A stretch of 64,000 nt of DNA from Legionella sp. PC1000 (GCF_014109805.1 NZ_CP059400.1:2078001-2142000), one strand, 5' to 3'; counted from the stretch's first letter, positions 27,081 through 37,027 are shown. Made by a program: numbers and translations. Notes: generated by a model from the letters alone, not told the origin.

Positions 27081-27965
27081 ATGCGATCTGTAGTGGTTAC
27101 TGGTGTTTCATCAGGAATTGGATATGCCATTGCAAAGGAATTGATTGTGCATGGCATTCAAGTTTTCGGCAGTGTGCGTAATCAAAAAGATGCACTCCGT
27201 GTAACTTATGAACTCGGCCCACTTTTTTCTCCTCTTATTTTTGATATAACTGATGAAATTGCAGTGAGACGTGCAGCACAAGAAGTAGGTGAAAAATTAC
27301 AGGGAAAAACACTATGGGGATTGGTTAATAATGCAGGGGTTGCTGTTGTAGGTCCATTAATGGAAGTGCCGATTGAGGAATTTCGTCGTCAATTTGAGGT
27401 AAATGTTATTGGACAAATTCAGGTAACCCAAGCTTTTTTACCCTTGCTTGGCGCGGATAAGAATCTGAAAGGCTCCCCAGGGAAAATCATTAATATAGGT
27501 TCTGTTTCGGGTAAAATCTGTAAACCATTTTTTGGTCCCTATTCCATTTCAAAACATGGCTTAGAAGCATTCTCAGATACGTTACGCATTGAATTGATGA
27601 TGTACGGCATTGATGTAGTGCTTGTTGGCCCAGGAATGGTTAATACAGAGATTTGGCATAAGAATGAGGATCAAGTGAGTGAGGAGAAACTGCGTCAATC
27701 AGTTTATATGAAGTCTCTACTTAAATTTAAAAGTTATATTTACTATAAGGTTGCTCAATCTGCTTTACCCGCAAAAAAAGTAGGAGAACTTGTATATCTG
27801 ATCTTATCTCATCCTCATCCCAAAACACGTTATGTTCTAGTTCCTAATCTCTTCTCCGACTGGATACTACCGAGGTTATTGCCCAAACGTTTTTTGAATA
27901 AGAAAATAGCAAAAGCACTTGGTTTTTTAACAAAGAAATCAAATGATAGTAAATCCCTCCTTTAA
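27081..27965 (+). CDS. Short-chain dehydrogenase/reductase with C-terminal extension
   Basis: A 294-residue SDR. The cofactor loop is TGVSSGIGYAIAKE (residues 7-20), NNAGVAVVG lies at about 88-96, the catalytic Ser is in NIGSVSGKI and the Tyr-Lys pair in YSISKHGLEAF. The enzyme is longer than classical SDRs; the last 60 residues are basic and carry hydrophobic patches (VLVPNLFSDWILPRLLP), as in retinol-dehydrogenase-like SDRs that associate with membranes. A strong AAGGAG ribosome site precedes the ATG. Substrate unknown. Confidence 0.9.
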   Translation: MRSVVVTGVSSGIGYAIAKELIVHGIQVFGSVRNQKDALRVTYELGPLFSPLIFDITDEIAVRRAAQEVGEKLQGKTLWGLVNNAGVAVVGPLMEVPIEEFRRQFEVNVIGQIQVTQAFLPLLGADKNLKGSPGKIINIGSVSGKICKPFFGPYSISKHGLEAFSDTLRIELMMYGIDVVLVGPGMVNTEIWHKNEDQVSEEKLRQSVYMKSLLKFKSYIYYKVAQSALPAKKVGELVYLILSHPHPKTRYVLVPNLFSDWILPRLLPKRFLNKKIAKALGFLTKKSNDSKSLL

Positions 27966-28120
27966 TATTTTTATCAGTCGATTATAAATATGATCTAAAT
28001 AGAATTGCCGATTCGTTGGCGAAACGTTTAACATGTAATTGAGCGTTATGCCGAAAAAGGTGACGGACTTTTTATTTTTGCTATCATTGTCCATTTAAAT
28101 ACTTAATTTGGATGTATTTC

Positions 28121-29323
28121 ATGAAACTGGCTTTTTTTATTAGTAGTGCTGGGGATACGGATTTAGCATTAAGCTCGATTAAAGCGATAGAGGCTCATGG
28201 TCAACATGAGATTCTTCTAATTTCATTAACTAAAACAGCCCAAGATCGTATAGCGAGTTTTAATTCGACATTAAAGACGACTAAGATAACATTGCCAGAG
28301 CTACTTGCCGATGAAAACAAATCTTTAACGGAGGGTTCTTGTAGTAAAGAACAGCTCGATAACCTAAGGAAATATTTACAAAAGGAAAAGATTGATCAAG
28401 TCTATTGCGGCATCCCGTCGGTAAGCAGTAACATTCCGTTCCAAATCGCTGCAGCACTAGAAGATATTCCTGTACTTATGGCTTATGAATTTATGTTTAA
28501 GCCTGATAATCATAAGTTATGGGATCATTTATCTACTTTAAAGAACAGATCTAACATCCGGTGGGTATTGCCATTAAGCCAAGCAGCAATTGATTTTGGA
28601 GTTATAGACAAAAGTAAATTGCACATTATTGGACATCTGAGTATTGATAATGCTTTTGCAGTCAAACCTCCAGCAGCTGCAAGTGATGAAGAATTGGCAA
28701 AAATCTTAAAAGCAGAACAAGATAGGTCAGGTAAAACAAGAAAAAACTTGCAAATTGCTGAAGACAAATCTTTTGCTTTTGTAAGCAGTACTACCCAACC
28801 TGTTTCTGTTGATAGTACTTTTTTAAATTGTGTACTCGATGCACTCCCCCAGCATCCCAATATTGATGTTCGTCTTGGCCTTCATCCCGGCATTGAAAAT
28901 CTTGATGCTTATTTAACTGAACTACTTGCAGTTTATAAAGAACATCAAGATGCATGTAAGAATCAATTTAAAATTATTTTAACTGATGACTTATTTGTAA
29001 AACTTAAAAAGCCAGAGTTAACAGCTACTAATGCGGAGTTTAAACACGTATTTATACGGGTGAATGTCAGTGGTAATGAGGCGTCTGCAGCAGCCGATCG
29101 TGTTGCCCAGGCTGTACCTGGCGCTTTATTAAATCAAGGCATATTGGAAGGAAAACCTGCTTACACTCACTTTGGAAAAGCTTATCTCCCAGAAAAGTAT
29201 TTTTCACGCAATATGGCGGCTTTTTTTACCGAAAAACGGCAGGAAGCACGGAGTAAAGAAGAACTGGGTTTGAGTAAGAAGACTGCTTCAGAGTGTTGCG
29301 CCGAGGTTCTTTTAAAATTATAG
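28121..29323 (+). CDS. Hypothetical protein, glycosyltransferase (GT-B)-like layout
   Basis: About 400 residues, no signal peptide. I do not recognise a named family. The start MKLAFFISSAGDTDLALSSI and the alternation of beta strands and helices, with a central GIPSVSSNIPFQIAAALEDIP segment and a later DVRLGLHPGIENLD strand, suggest a two-domain Rossmann-like GT-B layout. Conserved catalytic residues are not evident. The ATG at 28121 is chosen over 28112 because spacing to the GGAT sequence is better. Possibly a Legionella-restricted protein; an effector role cannot be shown. Confidence 0.6.
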   Translation: MKLAFFISSAGDTDLALSSIKAIEAHGQHEILLISLTKTAQDRIASFNSTLKTTKITLPELLADENKSLTEGSCSKEQLDNLRKYLQKEKIDQVYCGIPSVSSNIPFQIAAALEDIPVLMAYEFMFKPDNHKLWDHLSTLKNRSNIRWVLPLSQAAIDFGVIDKSKLHIIGHLSIDNAFAVKPPAAASDEELAKILKAEQDRSGKTRKNLQIAEDKSFAFVSSTTQPVSVDSTFLNCVLDALPQHPNIDVRLGLHPGIENLDAYLTELLAVYKEHQDACKNQFKIILTDDLFVKLKKPELTATNAEFKHVFIRVNVSGNEASAAADRVAQAVPGALLNQGILEGKPAYTHFGKAYLPEKYFSRNMAAFFTEKRQEARSKEELGLSKKTASECCAEVLLKL

Positions 29324-29422
29324 GGACATCAAAAAAACAATATCGATTCATAAACTTGGAACCTAGAGAAAAAAGGGATAGGGTTCTGTGCAGTTCTTAA
29401 CCTGACCTCTTTATTTTTTATT

Positions 29423-29455
29423 GTTAATAATCAGTTAATTAAATTTTACATTCTA
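29423..29455 (+). promoter_or_regulatory. Possible PmrA-type box upstream of the endoglucanase gene
   Basis: GTTAATAATCAGTTAAT (29423-29439) has both TTAAT half-sites at the 11-base periodicity of the PmrA pattern, matching 12 of 15 defined positions. Ten bases downstream lies ATTCTA, a poor -10. It is weaker than the sites at 6052 and 38722. Confidence 0.4.
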
Positions 29456-29557
29456 GCTTTTTTGGTATATTTTGGGAAATGGAAAAATCTTCAAACTCAG
29501 ATTTTTTCAATGCTGTAGTTTTCCCAATTAATCATGGTAAAGAAAGGAAACAACAAC

Positions 29558-31843
29558 ATGAAATACCCTCTGCTGGGTTTGATCTCATTTATAACAATAA
29601 CGCAGGGAGTTATTGCCCAGCCAGTTAAAATGGCGGCAATGGCACAACCAACAGCATGTATTACTTCGCAATTTAGTGCTATCGGCGATCAGCATTGGAA
29701 AACAGTCACTTTGAAGTTGACCAATAACTGCAGCCAGGCGGTAGATTTCCAAAATTCGACGATTACATTTAAAAGCAAAACGTCGATTTCCACATCATTT
29801 TGGGGTGATTTTTCGCCGTTATCTTATCCCGATAATGCTTTAAATATTGCCTCGCAGCTACAAACTGATGGCGCTTTTTTGGCGACATTTACTTTACATT
29901 TTCCATCTTATCCTGGCGCCAATTCTAAATTACCGGTAGGTAGTTCATTTCAAATCAAATACGGTGTCAGTTCGGATAACCACATAGAGAGTAGCGTTAA
30001 TGTTTACACGGGCTCAGTGATTGAATCAGGTATTCTAATCCTTAATAATGCTTCTTCCAAACCCGCGAATGTTTCCCAAAATTATGCTTTGGTTCATTTA
30101 TCATTCAATGGGCAGATAATTAATAATATACAATTACCCTGGGCTACGGCGACAACGCTTACAGGATTGGCTGCTGGTAATTATTCACTTGCTCCAGAGA
30201 GTGTCTCTGGAAGTAATGGTGATATTTATCAGGGTAGTGCCGTTCCAAGTACGTTTACTCTAACCGCGAATCAAACGGTGAATGCTGCAGTAAATTACAC
30301 CTTGATGCAGTCGACTGGAAAATTAGCAATTAATTTACAGGCTTTACCTAGCGAACTGTCCGGTTATGGGAGTAATCCAACCGCTTTGATTACACAGAGC
30401 CAAACTGGTAGCTCCGTGACGCAGCCCTTAACCTGGAATACATTAACTACAGTTCCTCATTTAAAAGAGGGAGAAGCTTATACTTTTTCCACACCATCAA
30501 TCAATTATAATGGCTATAACTGTGTTCCCAGTTTTTCACCAACAAGTCTCGTCGCCAGTTCTGCAACAACCCCAAGCACGAATTTAACTTATCAGTGCGT
30601 TCAGGTGGTTCAAGATACGGTTACTATTAACGTTAGTGGTGCACCAGCTCATTTAAATACTTTGACGGTCGTCATGACACCTAATGATGGTTCCAATGTT
30701 ATTTCTAAGGTGATTGATTTAAATAATGGCAATGGGTCAAGTACCGTGCAGTTAACCGATGGGGTTATTTATACATTTGCTGCTGAGGCGGTTAGTGGGT
30801 ATTCCATTAACTTTTCTCCACAGCCGTTGACTGCAACAGCCAGTGCCGTAGAAACAATTACCATGGTACCGATCGATGCCAATACACCGGTAGGCTTGAA
30901 TGGACAATTAACTGTTTGTGGCACCAAATTATGTAATGAACATGGCACTGCCATTCAATTAAAAGGAATGAGTACTCATGGTTTACAATGGTTTGCCCAA
31001 TGTGCCACTCCTGCTTCCTTGGATTTCTTAACCAATAATTTTAAAGCAAATGTAATCCGGCTCTCTTTATATGTTCAGGAAGGGGGATATGAGACTAACC
31101 CGACTAAATTCACCAATGATGTCAGTCAATTGATTGATGAAGCATCTGAACGTGGCGTTTATGTCATCGTTGATTGGCATATATTAAACCCCGGCGATCC
31201 TAATTATAATTTGAACTCGGCTAAAAAATTCTTTACAGATATTGCTAGCATCCATAAGAATAAAAATAATATTCTTTATGAAATTGCCAATGAACCTAAT
31301 GGAGTAGGGTGGAATACCATTAAAAGTTATGCCAATGAAATTATTCCTGTAATTAGGGCAATTGATCCCAAAGCGCCCATCATTATCGGTACACGTGGAT
31401 GGAGTTCTCTTGGTGTGTCGGATGGCAGCTCTTATCAGGAAATAGTTAATAATCCAGTGCAGTTCTCTAACATCATGTATGCATTCCATTTTTATGCAGC
31501 GTCACACCGCGAGAATTATCTGAATGCTTTAGATAGTGCATCACAGGTATTACCGATTTTCGTTACAGAATTCGGTACTCAAACATATACAGGAGACGGA
31601 GCTAATGATTTCGTTATGTCAGATCGTTATATGCAACTGATGGCAGTTAAAAAGATTAGCTGGGCTAACTGGAACTATTCAGATGACTTCCGTTCCGGGG
31701 CTATTTGGAAAACCAACACGTGTGCTAGTGGTGCATGGGTTGACAGCAACTTAAAACCGGCTGGCGTATATATTAAAGGTCAAATTCAGACATCCCCTGC
31801 CCATCAAGGAATGCTGGAACCCGGGAGGGGAAGAGCACGATAG
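29558..31843 (+). CDS. celA: Secreted endo-beta-1,4-glucanase, GH5 family (CelA-like)
   Basis: About 761 residues from the ATG at 29558, which has an AAAGGAAA ribosome site; an ATG at 29534 would precede the signal peptide by eight residues. A Sec signal peptide covers about 1-21. A carbohydrate-binding-like domain (about 27-155) and two or three beta-sandwich linker modules (about 160-440) precede the GH5 domain (about 445-740). The acid/base is E579 in YEIANEPNG and the nucleophile E671 in FVTEFGTQ; VIVDWHI and YAFHFYAA are also family blocks. It probably hydrolyses cellulose and leaves the cell through type II secretion, which in Legionella depends on PilD. Confidence 0.92.
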   Translation: MKYPLLGLISFITITQGVIAQPVKMAAMAQPTACITSQFSAIGDQHWKTVTLKLTNNCSQAVDFQNSTITFKSKTSISTSFWGDFSPLSYPDNALNIASQLQTDGAFLATFTLHFPSYPGANSKLPVGSSFQIKYGVSSDNHIESSVNVYTGSVIESGILILNNASSKPANVSQNYALVHLSFNGQIINNIQLPWATATTLTGLAAGNYSLAPESVSGSNGDIYQGSAVPSTFTLTANQTVNAAVNYTLMQSTGKLAINLQALPSELSGYGSNPTALITQSQTGSSVTQPLTWNTLTTVPHLKEGEAYTFSTPSINYNGYNCVPSFSPTSLVASSATTPSTNLTYQCVQVVQDTVTINVSGAPAHLNTLTVVMTPNDGSNVISKVIDLNNGNGSSTVQLTDGVIYTFAAEAVSGYSINFSPQPLTATASAVETITMVPIDANTPVGLNGQLTVCGTKLCNEHGTAIQLKGMSTHGLQWFAQCATPASLDFLTNNFKANVIRLSLYVQEGGYETNPTKFTNDVSQLIDEASERGVYVIVDWHILNPGDPNYNLNSAKKFFTDIASIHKNKNNILYEIANEPNGVGWNTIKSYANEIIPVIRAIDPKAPIIIGTRGWSSLGVSDGSSYQEIVNNPVQFSNIMYAFHFYAASHRENYLNALDSASQVLPIFVTEFGTQTYTGDGANDFVMSDRYMQLMAVKKISWANWNYSDDFRSGAIWKTNTCASGAWVDSNLKPAGVYIKGQIQTSPAHQGMLEPGRGRAR

Positions 31844-31881
31844 GGTAGGCAGATGAAAGGATGTAGAATGAATCTTAATGC

Positions 31882-31962
31882 AGGCCGTTAAGTTGTTAGT
31901 GAACGCATACGCTTTGCTCGAACGAGCAAAGCGTATGTTAAACAGGAGCTTACGGCCTTTTT
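31882..31962. terminator. Strong bidirectional terminator between celA and pepN
   Basis: A perfect 15-bp stem CATACGCTTTGCTCG / CGAGCAAAGCGTATG with a 2-base loop (31906-31937) is enclosed by a second stem AGGCCGTTAAG / CTTACGGCCT, and ends in TTTTT. It lies in the gap between two converging genes. Confidence 0.85.
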
Positions 31963-32008
31963 AATCACTCAAGTTTTGTTCATCTTGTGTCAGCGAAAAT
32001 CATAGTTT

Positions 32009-34684
32009 TTAATAGCAAGAATTAGTTTTTTCTTCTTTTTTATCCAAAATTTCTGAATCTGTCAGAGAAAGAGTTCCAAAGAACATTTGTTGCATGAGAA
32101 GAGGTCGATCAAGCTTCCTCTTCTCTAACTCCTTTTTTGCCATGTTTCTCACATCAGCAGTTGCGGCATTTGTACTCATAAATTCCAATTGGCTTAACAT
32201 CAGCTTTTGTCTTTTCTCATCATATTTATCCCAACTATTGAATTTTTCTGTCAAATTCGCAGCCAACGTTGGATTGATTTTTTCTAATTTCAGAATTGCA
32301 TCGACAATTAACTGATATCCTTTTCCTGATATAGAATGGAATCCGTAAGGATTTTTAATGAATGTTCCTAATAAAGCATTCACCTTATTGGGATTAGACA
32401 AATCAAAGGCAGGATGTAGCATTAATTGTTTTACTAATTCCACTACATGTTCTGAATGGGCTGCTGCCTGAACACTAAACCAATAATTAACAGCGCTTGG
32501 ATCGTTTTGCCAAAGCTCATAAAATGATGCCAATAATCTACCTGATTGACTGCAGTTATTACTTAGCAACAGGTTGAGTGCTGAGATGCAGTCAGTCATA
32601 TTTTTACCTAATGAGTTAGCGAATTGCTCAATTAACTGTTGCTCCGTTTTTTCGGACTGTATCGAAACCAAAAAAGCGTGACAAACTTGTCTTAAACGTC
32701 GTGCACCCGCAGACAAGATATCAAACGACTTAAAAGGGGAACTCTGAGATATAGGCAGTGTATCCAGATTTTTTTGTATGCGCACAAGATCTTCTTTTAA
32801 TTCTTTAGCTAGTTGATTTTGAATCAATTGACGTGCTTCTGCTATTTTTTCAAAATCCTGATTTTGCATACTGGAAAATAAGACCTCTTCTGATGGTATG
32901 GCTATGAGTTCGGCAAGTAACCAATAGTTTAAAGAAGAATTTTTCTCATTAAGTATACTTCGGTATACGTTAAAAAACTCATGCGTAAGGGTCATACTCT
33001 TCCCTGAACAATAATCCTTGACCTTTTGGGTGATCAGTTTATTTGCTGCTTCGCAGCGGTTATAGATATTACTATCATGTTGCATTAGTAGCAGTAATTG
33101 TTCTGCATTGTATGCAAAATCAAGAGTTACAGGAGCAGAAAAACTACGTAATAAAGAAGGGACAGGACGTGTATCAACATGATCAAAATGAAACTCCATG
33201 TTCGATTTATCAACCATTATCATGGTATCGCCTTGAATCTCCTGACCTTTATTATTCAGTAATCCAACAACAATGGGTATGGGTCTTTCTTTTCTGTCTA
33301 TAGTTTTAAACTTTAAAGTATAACGTTTTGCTTCTGCATCATATTCATCAGTAACTGTTATTTGTGGAATACCAGATTCAGTAAACCAATATAAAAAGGA
33401 ACTCATATCGTTTTTTGTTGATTTACTTAATGACCGCAATACATCTTCTAAAGTTACTGCGCCGCCATCATTCTCTTTTAGAAATTGGTGCATTCCCCTA
33501 TAGAACGCTTCTTCACCAAGGAAAAGCATCATCATACGAAAAATATCCGCACTTTTTTCATAGGCTGCAGGTGTATAAAGGCTTCTAACATTGGTATAGG
33601 TATCTTGTCGTGGAGCACGTTCATCAAGGTTTTTACCATCCAGTATCCGAATTAAATCAGTACCAAATAAACGTTCACGAAACATTGCAGCCCTAAATGT
33701 GGTTAATCCTTCTTTAAAGGGCAAGTTAAACCATTCTCGAATCGTAACGCGATCACCTGACCAATAATGAAAGTATTCATGGGCAACCACTTCCAAAACT
33801 CGTAAAAAATCAGTATCAGTCCGGGTTTCAGGGGTAGTAAATAAGTTTGCAGTATTGAATAAATTTAAGCCTGTCGGCTCAGAAGCACCTGAGGCATACT
33901 TATCAACACCGGCTACCATATGCTGGGGCAGCTCACATTCGAGGTCAAAGGTTTCCTCTTCCCAACGCATCGCCTCTTTTAAAACTTCTTTAGCGAAATC
34001 ACATTTTGCTGTCGCTGCAGGAGGGACATAAAATTCAATTGGCAATTCACGTTTTGAACGTGTTTTGAAATAAGCTACTGATTTTTGCAGCTTTCCAGCA
34101 ACTAATGCAAATAGATAACTGGGTTTAGGAACTTTATCTACCCAGGTTACAGAGTGAAGTCCTTCACCTAGATCGTTTTGCTCAGCTAGTGAACCATTGG
34201 AAAGTAATACAGGGTAGTCTTCTTTTTTAGCAATAATTGTTGTTTTGTAGGTAGCTAAATTATCAGGACGGTCATGGCAGTAGAGAACGCGGCGAAGTCC
34301 TTCAGTTTCAGCTTTCACCAAAATGGTTCCTTCTGTTTCGTATAAACCAAATAAATCGGTGTTTTCACCCAAACGGGTTGTTGTTTCGAGTGTAAACGCC
34401 CGATCCTGAGGAAGATTTTTGATAATTAAAGAATCTTTTGTTATTTCGTATTCTTCTAGAGATAGCTTTTTGCCATCGAGTGAAATGGATTCTAATATCA
34501 TATTTTCGCCATCCAATTCCAAATCAGTAGAATAAGATTTGGATTTTGGATTGGGTTTAATAGTCAATAAAGCTTTTGATTGAACAGGTTTTTTAGAAAG
34601 GTCTATTTCCAAATCAATATGCTCAATCAGATAATCAAGAATCTTATAATCACTTAACCTAAATATCCCTGAATGGTTTTTCAT
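32009..34684 (-). CDS. pepN: M1-family aminopeptidase N with altered GAMEN motif
   Basis: An 891-residue zinc metallopeptidase of M1. The zinc motif HEYFHYW (His302, Glu303, His306) and the third ligand Glu325 in PFKEGLTTF are exact. The length and C-terminal helical DUF3458-type domains fit PepN. The substrate-binding motif, normally GAMEN, is GASEP here (residues 266-270): the glutamate that binds the N-terminal amine is kept but Met and Asn are lost. It should still cleave N-terminal residues, though specificity may differ. Cytosolic, no signal peptide. It converges with the endoglucanase across a strong terminator. Confidence 0.93.
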   Translation of the reverse strand: MKNHSGIFRLSDYKILDYLIEHIDLEIDLSKKPVQSKALLTIKPNPKSKSYSTDLELDGENMILESISLDGKKLSLEEYEITKDSLIIKNLPQDRAFTLETTTRLGENTDLFGLYETEGTILVKAETEGLRRVLYCHDRPDNLATYKTTIIAKKEDYPVLLSNGSLAEQNDLGEGLHSVTWVDKVPKPSYLFALVAGKLQKSVAYFKTRSKRELPIEFYVPPAATAKCDFAKEVLKEAMRWEEETFDLECELPQHMVAGVDKYASGASEPTGLNLFNTANLFTTPETRTDTDFLRVLEVVAHEYFHYWSGDRVTIREWFNLPFKEGLTTFRAAMFRERLFGTDLIRILDGKNLDERAPRQDTYTNVRSLYTPAAYEKSADIFRMMMLFLGEEAFYRGMHQFLKENDGGAVTLEDVLRSLSKSTKNDMSSFLYWFTESGIPQITVTDEYDAEAKRYTLKFKTIDRKERPIPIVVGLLNNKGQEIQGDTMIMVDKSNMEFHFDHVDTRPVPSLLRSFSAPVTLDFAYNAEQLLLLMQHDSNIYNRCEAANKLITQKVKDYCSGKSMTLTHEFFNVYRSILNEKNSSLNYWLLAELIAIPSEEVLFSSMQNQDFEKIAEARQLIQNQLAKELKEDLVRIQKNLDTLPISQSSPFKSFDILSAGARRLRQVCHAFLVSIQSEKTEQQLIEQFANSLGKNMTDCISALNLLLSNNCSQSGRLLASFYELWQNDPSAVNYWFSVQAAAHSEHVVELVKQLMLHPAFDLSNPNKVNALLGTFIKNPYGFHSISGKGYQLIVDAILKLEKINPTLAANLTEKFNSWDKYDEKRQKLMLSQLEFMSTNAATADVRNMAKKELEKRKLDRPLLMQQMFFGTLSLTDSEILDKKEEKTNSCY

Positions 34685-34760
34685 GAAAACTCCCTAATTC
34701 ATGCATGATTAAGAAGCAACAATATAAGATCAAAATGTTTATTTCAACTGAAATAATGAC

Positions 34761-35567
34761 TTAAATGGTAAGCATTGTCTCGTGATCATGTTCTTGGCGT
34801 TCATCTGTAACTGTTCCATCTTCTTGTATGAAACGTAGATCGTGTTGCGGCGATTGCGTTTGGGTAAACGGGTTATTTTCTGCATCCCATAAGGGGAACG
34901 CGGTCATGTCATTAAAATAGCAAAGCGTGTATTCTGCAATTTCCAATGGAAATTTAATTTTTCCAATTATTTTATTGAGTTCTTTGGTAATTTCTGCCTG
35001 CAATTGTTCTGAAATTTCTATGTATGGTGCTCTCTTGAAACGTGAATAAGCTAATGTAATATGGAAAATTTTAGGTATTGTTTCTTCGATATTTAAAAAT
35101 GTGGCTATTTTCTTAATTTGTGCTTCTTGTTCTTTTGGTAAAGATAAAGTGAGTGAAATGGTTCTGCCAATGCTGACTTCCATTTTTTCAATTGAAGGAC
35201 AAAGAGGGTTTTTCTGTAGTGCTTGCTGGATTCTTTTATAGTGAGGCAAATTATTAGTTATAAATTGACTCCATGAGCTTCCTATTTGTTGTTCTGTTTC
35301 CAGGCTCATTGTAGTCATGTGATAACTTTTTGCGGGTAGGGGTAAAAAATGATGCACGATCAGTGGATTATTTACTAAGAATTGATATATCGTTTCACAA
35401 AACTCCTTTTGCTTGGGATAGCAGGCCGATATTACTGTAACTCCCGGAAATGGCGCATACTTGCCATGCGCATCAACCTTGCTTAATTGTTTGGCGAGCA
35501 TCTTTTCATTTTTTAATGTAAACATTTTTATAAGCCAAGAGAGCATAAAGTAAACAAAGAATACCAT
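34761..35567 (-). CDS. 2H phosphoesterase-like protein (DUF1868-like)
   Basis: About 254-268 residues. Two HxT motifs of the 2H superfamily are visible, YHMTTMS (about residue 82) and FHITLAY (about 168), separated by a beta-alpha lobe. They form the catalytic pair that opens cyclic phosphodiesters or ligates RNA ends in this superfamily. The start is unclear: the ATG at 35567 gives a hydrophobic leader MVFFVYFMLSWLIKMF; an ATG at 35525 (MFTLKNEKM) gives a cytosolic protein. Substrate unknown. It lies 77 bases behind pepN on the same strand. Confidence 0.75.
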   Translation of the reverse strand: MVFFVYFMLSWLIKMFTLKNEKMLAKQLSKVDAHGKYAPFPGVTVISACYPKQKEFCETIYQFLVNNPLIVHHFLPLPAKSYHMTTMSLETEQQIGSSWSQFITNNLPHYKRIQQALQKNPLCPSIEKMEVSIGRTISLTLSLPKEQEAQIKKIATFLNIEETIPKIFHITLAYSRFKRAPYIEISEQLQAEITKELNKIIGKIKFPLEIAEYTLCYFNDMTAFPLWDAENNPFTQTQSPQHDLRFIQEDGTVTDERQEHDHETMLTI

Positions 35568-35619
35568 GAGTTAATCGTGATGCAAAAGAAGCGGCTTATT
35601 TAATCTATAATGACTATAT

Positions 35620-36897
35620 ATGAAGGATACTTGGCTATTAGTTTTTCTTGCTAATTTAGAAGGCCAGGATAAGCGAGCTATTATGAAAGCCAAAAAAATT
35701 GAAACCTCCCACCTGTTAGAGCAGAAAAGACTCGATGCACTTCAATCATTGAAAATTATGGATACAGATCCTGAAGAAAGCTACGAGCGATTGGTGCGGC
35801 TTGCGATTGATTTATTTAATATTCCCATTTGCTTTATCTCTTTTCTTAATGAAGAAAGACAATGGTTCAAAGCGCTTCATGGCTTAAATTTAAAACAAAT
35901 ACCACGACGAATTTCTTTTTGTAATGAGACAATAAAAAAGGATGATCCCTTAATCATTAATGACTTGCTTCATGATAAACGATTTGCAAATAGTCCTTTC
36001 GTACAACAAGATCCATATCTTCGGTTTTATGCGGGCGTTCCTTTGACTGATCCCCAGGGCTATAATGTAGGTACCTTTTGCTTGGCTGATACCTCTCCAA
36101 AAGAGCTTGATTCAAGACAACTAGAACTTTTATTAAGCTTGGCCAATATAATCAAAGATGAGTTAACCCTACGAAAGACCAATCTTGTATTGAAAAAAGT
36201 AAAAAAACAACTTGAAACACGTAATAAGTTAATTCATAAGATATTTAGCTTTTATATGTCTGATGAAGTAGTCAATACAATTCTTGAGTCCCCTCATCAT
36301 CAAAAATTAGGCGGATATGAAAATAAAATAACCATTATGTTTAGTGACTTAAGAAATTTTACGCCTTTATCTGAATCAATTCCTGGTGAAACTCTTGTTT
36401 CGCTTCTAAACTCTTATTTCAGTAAAATGGTTCCTGTAATCGAAAAGCATCAAGGCGTTGTTGATGCATATATTGGCGATGCCATCATGGCTATTTTTGG
36501 TGCGCCATATTCCTCTGGAAATGACTCACTTCGTGCAGTAGCTTGTGCTTTGGAAATGCAAAAGGTATTAAAAAAACTGAATCATACCAACAGTAAAATA
36601 CATTTACCGCATATCGAGATGGGCGTAGGGCTTAATACAGGCTTGGCTGTAGTTGGGAATATTGGCTCCAGGAAGCGAATGCAATATAGTGCAATAGGAG
36701 CGCCAGTGAATTTATCATCACGAATTCAAGATCTAAGTCTTGGAGGACAGATACTGATTTCCGAATCCACTTATCAGGAAGTTGCAAAAGACATCGAGGT
36801 TAACGGACATCTTCGGGTAAAGGTTAAAGGAGTTCAGTCACCCATTACTATTTATGATGTTGCACGATTAAAGTCGAATAATGAAAAGGCACTTTAA
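35620..36897 (+). CDS. GAF-domain adenylate/guanylate cyclase (class III)
   Basis: A 425-residue soluble signalling protein. The GAF domain covers about 40-195 (ICFISFLNEERQWFKALHGL in part, FYAGVPLTDPQGYNVGTFCLAD). The class III cyclase catalytic domain covers about 225-420, with metal-binding Asp243 in MFSDLRNFT and Asp287 in YIGDAIMAIFG, and transition-state Asn and Arg in GAPVNLSSR. The product is probably cAMP, but GDTVN is changed to GAPVN, so substrate choice is not certain. The GAF domain probably senses a small ligand. The ATG at 35683 is an alternative start. Confidence 0.9.
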   Translation: MKDTWLLVFLANLEGQDKRAIMKAKKIETSHLLEQKRLDALQSLKIMDTDPEESYERLVRLAIDLFNIPICFISFLNEERQWFKALHGLNLKQIPRRISFCNETIKKDDPLIINDLLHDKRFANSPFVQQDPYLRFYAGVPLTDPQGYNVGTFCLADTSPKELDSRQLELLLSLANIIKDELTLRKTNLVLKKVKKQLETRNKLIHKIFSFYMSDEVVNTILESPHHQKLGGYENKITIMFSDLRNFTPLSESIPGETLVSLLNSYFSKMVPVIEKHQGVVDAYIGDAIMAIFGAPYSSGNDSLRAVACALEMQKVLKKLNHTNSKIHLPHIEMGVGLNTGLAVVGNIGSRKRMQYSAIGAPVNLSSRIQDLSLGGQILISESTYQEVAKDIEVNGHLRVKVKGVQSPITIYDVARLKSNNEKAL

Positions 36898-36954
36898 TGC
36901 AGTGTGTTCCTAATATTCTAAAAATTAACTTAGCGCATGGTAAGTTCTTTTACT

Positions 36955-36988
36955 GAGTCAAAATAGCCTGATTTTCGAGTACCCAAGC
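36955..36988 (+). repeat. Dispersed short repeat, copy 2
   Basis: Shares GCCTGATTTTCGAGTACC (36966-36983) and the flanking GAGTCAA with the copy at 24735-24768. It lies about 60 bases behind the cyclase gene, as the other copy lies behind the methyltransferase gene. Confidence 0.55.
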
Positions 36989-37027
36989 ACAGCATGCAGC
37001 ATACCCATAGTAGAAATGGAAACAGCC

